Shown here piece by piece: positions 17,554 to 25,000 of a stretch of DNA of 25,000 nucleotides (positions are counted from its first letter, which is position 1; each line of letters starts with the position of its first letter). Origin of the DNA: Nymphaea colorata (lineage: Eukaryota; Streptophyta; Magnoliopsida; Nymphaeales; Nymphaeaceae). The stretch is taken from positions 7,501-32,500 of the forward strand of contig NW_022204662.1 of the NCBI RefSeq assembly GCF_008831285.2, written 5' to 3'. Below the pieces are notes generated by a model. That model saw only the letters and a program-made list of their open reading frames with translations, was not told the origin of the DNA and made no database searches. The position numbers were made by a program, and so were the translations under genes.

Positions 17554-17556
17554 TAG
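17554..17556 (+). other. Premature TAG in gag of element B
   Basis: TAG replaces the Trp codon found in A. The altered base is opposite a C in CAG (CHG) context on the minus strand, so it fits deamination of a methylated plant cytosine. The stop lies within the Gag domain, not at a gag/pol junction, which argues against programmed readthrough. Confidence 0.9.
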
Positions 17557-20500
17557 GAAAAGTATAAGGCCAGTCTCCAACTCCAATTTGGGGACTCAAC
17601 ATTCATTGATTACGATGAGGACTTAAAAAATTTGGTCCAGACCACTACCGTGCCAGCCTACAAAAGGCAGTTTGAGCGCCTAGCGAGCATGGTCAGGTGG
17701 CCGGAAAAGGCCCTCATCGGCGCTTTTAAAGGAGGCCTTAGAAATGACATAAAGCGAGAGATGAAAATTCACCGCTTTGAGAAGTTGGAAGAATGCATAG
17801 CCATGGCCCGTCTATACGAAGAGAGAATCGAGGAAAGAAGAGCCGAGAAAAAGGCTCATAAATTTGATAAACAGAGGAAACGAAGCTCCTATCCCTCTGC
17901 TTCTCGTAACACCAGAAAGGAGATAGTTCCCTACAAAAGAGGGAACGAACCACGACCCTACCACAACTCCAATCAAGGGCAAGGCAAGAAACCGCCCCTA
18001 CGCTACCTCACGCCTCAACAAATTGAGGAATACAGACGCAAAGGTCTGTGCTATAGGTGTGAGGGTAAATGGGACAAATATCACAAGTGCCCAGCCTACT
18101 TTAGGGTACAAGTGATAAGTGATGAGGAGTCCAGCTCGTGTACAGATAGTGACTCATCCTCCAGCGCTTCCTACGAGTCCAGCTCGTCCTCTTCAGAGGA
18201 AGAAGTAATTCAAAAGCGCCGAATTAAAAAGACCGAGAAGAAAAAAGAAATAGCCAAGGAGGAGACTCCCGCCAAGGAAGAGAAACCCACAGAGACCGAG
18301 TCTCTTCACTCGATGCAAGACCCAAACAAGCCCAATTCATTCCGAGTGTTTGGGAGGATCAACGGCAAGAAGATCCTCATTTTGTTGGACAACGGGGCCA
18401 CGCGAAACTTCCTAACTGAGGAAGCAGCTAAAAAGTGTAAGGTGGCCCTCGAATCTAGCTCACCCCAAACAATAGTCGTGGGAGGGGGTCTAAGGCTGAA
18501 ATGCCTTAACGAAGGGAAGAATATGGAAGTAGTCATCAAGAAAAAACCCTTCAAAATTGATTTCTTGGTTATTCCACTCGACGGAGTAGATTTGATTCTT
18601 GGAATGCCCTGGTTCTTTACCTTGGGTATCATATCATGGGACGTGAAGAATTTTAGCATGACTTTCACCCCCGACGGAGAAGATGAGCCGATGACCTTAC
18701 AAGGCATCACGAGCATTACACGTCCCAAGGCTGCCTTACGAGCTATAGAGGCAGAACAACCAGCGTGTTGGGTGATGGCACTAGCTACTGATGTGCCATC
18801 TAGAGAAGAGCACGAAGAGATTGTGCCTCCACGGATACAGTCGGTGTTGGACCGATATGAGGATTTGTTCGAGGAGCCAAAAGGACTACCTCCTCCTCGA
18901 TCCTACGACCATCGAATCATATTGACTCAAGGGGCCGAACCGGTCAACGTGAGGCCCTACAGATATGGGTATAACCAGAAGGCCGAAATAGAGCGTCTGG
19001 TTAAAGAGATGTTAGAGAGTGGCATAGTTCAGCCTAGCAGCAGTCCTTTCTCTTCTCCAGTCTTACTCGTGAAGAAGAAGGATAATACATGGCGCTTTTG
19101 TGTTGATTACCGCGCCCTGAACGAAGCCACGGTAAAGGACAGGCACCCTATTCCTGTCATCGATGAGTTGTTGGATGAGCTAGCCGGAGCGACCGTATTC
19201 TCCAAGATAGACTTGAGAGCAGGCTACCATCAAATCAGAATGTGTAAGGGTGACGTCCCCAAGACGGCATTCAGGACACATGACGGGCACTACGAATTCC
19301 TCGTAATGCCTTTCGGTCTAACTAACGCACCGGCAACATTTCAAAGATGCATGAACGATGTCTTTCGACAATACCTCCGAGATTTTATATTGGTCTTCTT
19401 CGACGACATTCTTATATATAGTCAGACAGAGGAATTGCATGAGAAGCACCTTGCAATAGCTCTTCAGGTGCTACGTGATAACCAACTGTATGCAAAACGG
19501 TCCAAATGCAGCTTTGGACAACCGAGCATTGGTTATCTTGGGCACATCGTGTGCCAACAAGGGGTTCGGGCAGACCCCGAAAAATTGGATGCCATGCAAA
19601 GATGGCCACTGCCTAAGGATCTGAAAGGACTCAGAGGCTTTCTAGGCCTTACGGGCTACTACAGGCGCTTCATCCAAGGTTATGGGCTAATAGCTCAACC
19701 CTTAACCCAGATGTTAAAAAAGGGAGCCTTTCAATGGTCAGAAAAGGCTAGGGCAGCCTTTGATAAGTTGAAAAATGCCCTTATAACTGCGCCAGTGCTT
19801 ACCCTACCGGACTTCAACAAACAATTTACAATCGAGACAGACGCATGTGATGTTGGAGTCGGTGCCGTCTTAAGTCAAGAAGGCCATCCTATCGCCTATA
19901 TGTCAAAAGCCCTAACCAGTAGGGCAAAACCTCTTTCTACATACGAGAAAGAGCTCTTAGCGATAGTATTGGCAGTTGAAAAGTGGCGGCCTTATCTGAT
20001 AGGGCACAGATTCGTAGTCAAAACGGACCAGAATTCGTTAAAATACATGCTCAAACAAAGAGTATCTACGCCTACCCAACAGCGTTGGCTGGCCAAGCTG
20101 CTAGGATACGATTTTGAGATTGAGTATAAGAAAGGTCCGGATAACACAGCGGCAGATTCGCTTTCCCGTTTGACCGAGCAGTTCATGACACTCTCTGTGG
20201 TAGAGACGGATATATGGGAACGATTAACCCAAGAGCAACAAGAAGACCAAGCATTGAGGCTAATTCGAGCATCAGTAGAACAGAATCCCGGATCTATCCC
20301 CTTGTACACGGTCAGAGGGAATCTCTTGTTTAGGAAGAATCGCGCAGTGATTTCTCCTAACTCTGGGCTTAAGCAAGAACTCTTGCAACACTTCCATGAC
20401 ACTCCAGCCGCAGGTCATGAGGGGGTTTCAAAAACCCTTGGTAGAATAAAAGCCCAGTTTTGGTGGCGCGGCATGAAGGCGGACGTACAACGTTACATCA

Positions 20501-21630
20501 GAAAGTGCGTGGTATGTCAGAGGGAGAAATACGAGGCAATCAAGCCTCCAGGTCACTTGAATCCCCTCCCCATACCCACGAAACCATGGACTGATGTAAC
20601 CATGGATTTCATAGACGCCATGCCCCGCTCTGAAGGCAAGGAAGCTGTGCTTGTGGTAGTGGATAGACTCACCAAGTATAGCCACTTCGCTCCCTTGCCA
20701 CGTTCATATCAAGGGCCAATGGTGGCCAGCGTGTACCAAGAATTTATTGGCAAGCTCCACGGAATGCCACAGTCGGTCGTATGTGACCGTGACTCAATCT
20801 TTCTCAGTGCGTTCTGGCAGGAGTATATGAAGTTAATGGGTACGACGCTTAACTTCAGCACAGCCCACCATCCACAGACAGATGGTCAGAGCGAAATCGT
20901 GAACCGGTCTCTAGAGACCTACCTGAGATGCTTCGCGGGAGAACGACCAAATACATGGGTAAAATTTTTACCATGGGCAGAGTGGTCGTATAACACTAGT
21001 CTGCATTCGTCCACGGGCATGACCCCATACGAGGGTGTATACGGGTTCCCTCCTCCTGCTATACCAAGGTACGAAGGAGGCACAGCTGAGGACGACCAAA
21101 TTGACTGTGAACTGCGCACACGTGAAGAAGTGCTAGACGCACTCAAGCAGAATATAGCCAAGGCGCAGAACCGCATGAGACAAGTGTATAATAAAGGTAG
21201 GAAAGACCGTGAATTCGAAGTGGGCCAGTATGTGTGGCTGAAGAGGTTGCCTCTAAAGCAGAGGTCATTGATGGGCCAGCCCTACTCAAAACTGTTGCCT
21301 CGCTATTATGGCCCATATCCGGTACTACAAAAGGTAGGAAAGGCAGCCTACAGGTTAGGCCTTCCAAGAGCAGCTTTAGTACACCCCGTATTCCATGTTA
21401 CACGGCTTAAGCCGCATCATGGGGATGTACCAACGATGATAGAACAGATGCCGGAACAACTGCCAACACCCTACCGTATCTTAAAGCACAGATACGCCCA
21501 ACGCCAAGGTAGGACGAGGCATGAGGTACTCGTGGAATGGGAGGGCCCAGATAAAGGAACTTCTTGGGAAGAGTTCGGGTTAGTAATCCACCGCTTCCCC
21601 TCTTCTAGCGCTCGAGGACAAGCGCAATTT

Positions 21631-21642
21631 AGGGAGGGGGAA
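21631..21642 (+). other. Polypurine tract of element B, inside the coding frame
   Basis: AGGGAGGGGGAA followed by TC precedes the 3' LTR. The bases from here through the first LTR bases are identical to element A while codons upstream show many synonymous changes, as expected for a tract that is both codon and plus-strand primer. Confidence 0.9.
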
Positions 21643-21644
21643 TC

Positions 21645-24316
21645 TGTTACGGACCAATCTCATGGTCCCGACCCAAGGCCGACAGAGCAGGCCGGACCTA
21701 GCCGGTTGAAGCGCAAGGCGTCTGAGTTGTGGGCTCAGACCATGGAGCACGTCGCCAACTCAACCCAAGATGTTGAAGCAGCACCAACGCAGGTTGCAGC
21801 GGGAGGAGTGGGAGGAGCAACCAGGTCCGAAGAGGTGCTCAAACCGGATAGGCTTCAAGACGTTTCTGAACTAAGTGTTGAACTCACCGAGTTAGTCAAG
21901 TTAACCTCTAATGTGAGTCCGGTCAACCTAGACGCTTGAGCCGATTCTAAGACCTAGAATCCTAGGCAATCGGCTAAGTCAAACAGACTTAGCCCATGCG
22001 CATCTAACCGAAGTGTGGGCGGCAACCCACACGAGGTCCCCGCCCTGGGCTCACAAGGCTCAGGGACGATTCGTTTAAATTTCGAGCTTAGGCACTAGGC
22101 CGCTCGTTTCCTTCCAGCACTTAGTCATTTTCAGTCTTTGCTTTCGCACTTAACCATTCCTTGCCAATAACGAGTTTTGAACTCGAGACCCAGGCCGAGC
22201 GGGGTGTGCTCGGCGCATTAGTTGTTGGATTAGATCTAGCGCGGGTTATGAAATACAAACCCGCTTCATTTGAACTTGTATATATACTTTTTGGATCTTG
22301 TACATTGTATGCAATTTTGAGATTAAGGAATCATTTGTTCGGAATTCTTCTCTCTCCTCTCTCGAGGTCTCTCTCTCCTTCTCGTCTCCCACCTTGCTCA
22401 CCCGAGCCTGGCGTCTTCTTCCCCCTCGCGTCCTCTACCTCCAAGGCGCTTCCAATCCCCTCAAATCCTGTCCTTGAAGAGCCAAAGTCCTTAGACACCG
22501 GCATAAGGCAGCACGGCATCGGCGGATCTCTTCCTCACGGCGGCGGTCCCTCCCTTGTCCACGGTACATCCCTAGCTTAAAGCAAGCCCGGATTCGGTGC
22601 CCTCTTCTTGGACACGAAGAAGTGGAGAGGCTGAAGCTGGAACAAGGAAGATTGAAGGCGCGGTTTACCTCGGCTTCAATATCGACAAAGAGGTTAGTAC
22701 TTGAGATTTTCGTGTTTTCGCCAAAGTCGTGTTGAGATCGATTGGAACAGCGTTCTTCTTATCTTCTGGGGTCTTCCCTCGGCATACCCGAGGCCTGACT
22801 TAGAGGTAACGAAGAAATCTGTTGGAATCAGTCCCTTACACAGTTTGGGGAAACTCCGATTAATCCCCCTTGCTAACACGTTGATCGAATCGAACCGCGA
22901 GCCCCACGAGCACGAATTTGTATCATTTATACTCGGTTCAGCCATACAAGACTCTCGGTCCAGAGACTTCATGAACTCAGGAAACAAGGGTTCTGGACAC
23001 GATCTGCAAAATTGAGTTGACCCTCGGAATCGCCTCCATCCCAAAGATCAAATAATCAAATTGGAGTGAGTTCTAACGGGTGGAGCTCTAGACCGCACCT
23101 TCGCCGGAACTCGGAGATTCCGGCGATCCCTGCTACTCCCGGTCAGTACCATTAATTCCGGCGGAATCAGACCAGAATACCCTCGCCCTCAAGGGTGTTG
23201 TTCAGTCTGAAGAAGAGGCAATTTGGACAAAGGGAACGAAGCTAAAACCCTAGCCGCCGCACGTGGAGGATTCGTCTCAGCCTTGCCGCCGGTCGTCGCT
23301 AAGCGGCGAGCGTGACTGAGTCACAACCGAAGGCAGGCAGGTAGGCGCTGTCTTCCCGGCAGCAGCCCCCCTCGGCACACAGGCGTCCCTTCCGGCCCGA
23401 CAGCGTCTCTCTCTCCGGCATCGGTCATCGTCCTCAGCGCTGAGCGCGACCCATATCGGTAGCTACACGCGCTGCCCGCATCTCCTCAGACTACATCCGC
23501 AAGCATTCCGGCGCTCGGCTCCTTCCAGGCGGCCCGCCGTTCTGCTTCCACCCGGTAGACGCGCGTCCAGCGACAGCGCGAACTCTCGGCCAGCAGCGAG
23601 CGGCCACCCCTTCAGGCGCGGGGGCCAGGATCTCAGCGGCGAGTTCATCGCCCAACACCATTCGGCCAGCGGATTGAATAGTGCAGCAGGCGAGCGAGGA
23701 GGCTCTCCTCAACCGGCCTTCTTGAACAGCAAGCTGCAATACCCGAGGGTTGGTTCTCACCTCGGGTGCTTATCCAGCTACGCCAAGGTTTACCTTGGCC
23801 GGTAATCCCTTGATCCCCCTTGTAGCCGCGGGCGGGAATTTGCTTTCGTTTGTTTTAGGACAGCATCATAGTTGCTTTATGTTTTGCTTTAGCCTTGGCT
23901 TCGGCCCTGCTCCCCCGTGAGGTACCTCGAGGGCACTGTGCCCGAGACACGACCACAAGGAGCGTTACCTCCCTATTTGCTTTTGTTGGGTGTGGTTTGT
24001 CCGTTACCAGTGGTTTGCGTGGTTTGTGAGTGAGTTGCGAGAGAATTAATATTTGTATCGCTCACGTTTGTAAGGCCTCGTCCACCCCCTTAGTTCTTTT
24101 GTAGTAGGCTATCCATAGTTAGGTTTTGAAGAAAGGGTATCCTCGACTTGTATTCCTTCACCTAACTGGGTTTGCGCCGGGGTCCTGTCCGGCCGGGTAA
24201 CTTTCTGTAATTACTTGTTTAGGATTTTCGGTTTTAGAATAGGCCTCAAGAAGGTCCTGGGAGGATTAGGATTGCATCGGTCGGATTTTCTTAGGCCAAC
24301 CGGTGTGGTCCTAACA
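21645..24316 (+). repeat. 3' LTR of element B (2,672 bp)
   Basis: This copy of 13470-16141 starts TGTTACGG and ends CCTAACA. The first 295 bases finish the Gag-Pol frame (stop TGA at 21937-21939). After that come the hairpin cluster, TATA box (22279-22286), donor-like site (22693), telo-box block (23240-23256) and U5 block (24174-24199). No supported gene lies in the remaining 2 kb. Confidence 0.95.
21939..22065 (+). other. Hairpin cluster after the gag-pol stop, element B
   Basis: GATTCTA/TAGAATC with loop AGACC (21943-21961) is nested in AGCCGATT/AATCGGCT (21939-21975) as an alternative fold. Then follow GGCTAAGTC/GACTTAGCC with loop AAACA (21972-21994), GTGTGGG/CCCACAC with loop CGGCAA (22013-22032) and CCCTG/CAGGG (22043-22065). 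The arms covary with those of A. The 5' LTR copy is 13764-13890. Confidence 0.75.
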
Positions 24317-24541
24317 AACTCCCATACATGTGATTTGGGCGACGGCTCCCGGGTGAAAGGGGCTAACGCGAAAATCACTTGGTCTACCATAAGTATTTTT
24401 GAAGTACGAATCCGCCTTGTGTATCCCTAGTGTTCCGAGCACTTTCCGCAAGCAGCGGAAGACCGGGCACAAGAGGGACTACAGCAAGGTCCATCGAGCC
24501 GAGCAAATGTTTCACCAGCCCCCCCCCCCTCCGACGAACCT
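24317..24541 (+). repeat. Satellite-like repeat copy S3
   Basis: The core at 24329 (TGTGATTTGGGCGAC, then CGAAAATCACTTGG) is followed by AAGCAGCGGAAGACCGGGCAC and GGGACTACAGCAAGG, as in the unit broken by element B. The end of this unit (ACAGCAAGGTCCATCGAGCC) resembles the tail at 13225-13260. A run of about a dozen C lies near 24518-24531. The distance to the next core (24546) is 217 bp. No gene is seen. Confidence 0.7.
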
Positions 24542-24544
24542 CAC

Positions 24545-24928
24545 AGGTGCTTTGGGCGATCGCTCTCGGGTAATACGGGCTAACGCGAAAATCACCTGGC
24601 CTACCATAAATCTTATTTTTCGGAAATCCACCTTTGGTCGGGCACATTCTCCGCAAGCAATTGAAGACTTTAAACCCCCCAAGTCCGCCCAACCTCGGAT
24701 GTGCATCTCAAACTTAGCCAGCACATGCCCTACACAAATTCCACCTGCGTCCGACCTATGGCCAGTCGCTTTCGCCTACATAGGAAAGCTTATTCAAGGT
24801 TTGTGCGCTACGTCGTCGGGGCATCCTCGCTATATGCCACCCAGCATGAATTTTTTGAAAATGCTATGGCAGACCAAATGATTTTCGTCTTTTTCCCTTA
24901 TACTCCGGAGCGATCACCCAAAGCACCT
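24545..24928. repeat. Inverted pair of repeat cores (S4 forward, S5 reverse), MITE-like
   Basis: The left arm begins AGGTGCTTTGGGCGATCGCT (24545). The right arm, read on the minus strand from 24928, begins AGGTGCTTTGGGTGATCGCT and continues with CGAAAATCATTTGGTCTGCC, parallel to the left arm's CGAAAATCACCTGGCCTACC. The arms are about 80 bp and the whole unit 384 bp, a size and form typical of non-autonomous foldback or MITE elements. No clear target-site duplication is visible. The interior shares CCGCAAGCA with the tandem units and has no convincing gene. Confidence 0.55.
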
Positions 24929-25000
24929 TAAATTGGAGACTCGTTCAACTTGTGGCCTCTCAACTTTGGAGTGCCCCTATTTGTCCCTTTGGAACAGGGC
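24929..25000. other. Unassigned flank
   Basis: These 72 bases after the inverted repeat contain nothing I can identify: no continued repeat core and no convincing coding frame. Confidence 0.4.

Larger units (their letters stand above)
16717..21939 (+). pseudogene. gag-pol: Gag-Pol of element B, one in-frame stop codon
   Basis: The frame starts at ATG 16717 (MAKSKKNLN) and spans 1,740 codons with one internal TAG at 17554-17556, codon 280 in the Gag domain, where A has Trp (5280-5282). No other break was seen. Parts: coiled-coil Gag N-terminus, Gag domain on both sides of the stop, zinc knuckle 445-458, Ser-rich linker, protease with D558-N-G-A, reverse transcriptase FFDD (896-897), RNase H with D1042, integrase HHCC and D1297, D1357, E1393 (35 residues between the last two), GPY, chromodomain-like region from about 1585. 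Residues 1644-1740 are LTR-encoded. The protease Asn replaces the usual Ser/Thr. All catalytic residues after the stop are kept, which suggests the stop arose recently. A fragment starting at a later Met (17632) would lack part of Gag. Confidence 0.94.
13470..24316 (+). mobile_element. Element B: complete Ty3/Gypsy element with one nonsense codon in gag-pol
   Basis: This 10.85-kb element has the same architecture and orientation as A, but belongs to a different subfamily: LTRs of 2,672 bp, diverged from A except in functional blocks, and a polyprotein clearly related to A's along its whole length. Terminal TGTTA and TAACA, the primer site and the polypurine tract are all present. Flanking 5-mers are ATCTC (13465-13469) and AACTC (24317-24321), matching at four of five bases. 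The single TAG in Gag makes it probably non-autonomous unless read through or helped in trans. Confidence 0.96.

Noticed and set aside
17550-17562. Programmed readthrough of the TAG in element B
   Set aside because: It lies inside the Gag domain where A has a sense codon, the following bases do not match the known CAA-UUA type context, and A does without it.
24399-24881. 160-codon frame in the right flank
   Set aside because: It crosses repeat copies and a C-run and ends inside the inverted repeat. No domain or conservation supports it.

Overview
The window looks like repeat-rich plant nuclear DNA. It holds two full-length, related Ty3/Gypsy (Metaviridae) LTR retrotransposons in the same orientation, set in a tandem-repeat background. 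I see no host gene. The evidence for a plant is a primer-binding site complementary to plant initiator tRNA-Met, one long Gag-Pol reading frame with a C-terminal chromodomain-like region (chromovirus organisation), multi-kilobase LTRs, and sequence decay in a CHG context. The species cannot be named from the sequence.

Layout: 1-236 is repeat background. 237-13074 is element A: 5' LTR 237-3957, leader 3958-4517, intact gag-pol 4518-9662, 3' LTR 9356-13074. 13075-13469 is repeat background. 13470-24316 is element B: 5' LTR 13470-16141, leader 16142-16716, gag-pol 16717-21939 broken by one in-frame TAG at 17554, 3' LTR 21645-24316. 24317-25000 is more of the same repeat family, ending in a forward and an inverted copy that form a MITE-like inverted pair. 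Both elements look very young: by eye the two LTRs of A differ by 3 substitutions and 2 one-base indels in about 3.72 kb, and those of B by 2 substitutions in 2.67 kb.

In both elements the gag-pol frame runs through the polypurine tract and on into the 3' LTR, so about 100 C-terminal residues of the polyprotein are LTR-encoded. Just after the stop codon lie consecutive stem-loops whose arms differ between A and B by paired, compensatory changes. The untranslated leader holds another set, including a bulged hairpin with two covarying base pairs. These are the best candidates here for undescribed functional structure.

A third notable point is a 1,223-bp pyrimidine-rich segment (1828-3050, duplicated at 10946-12167). 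It is present in the LTR of A and absent from B, starts with a consensus donor GTAAGT and ends in a pyrimidine tract plus CAG. Removing it leaves A colinear with B. It looks like an intron carried inside an LTR, or a nested insertion.

All comparisons were made by reading the sequence. No alignment, folding or database search was run.
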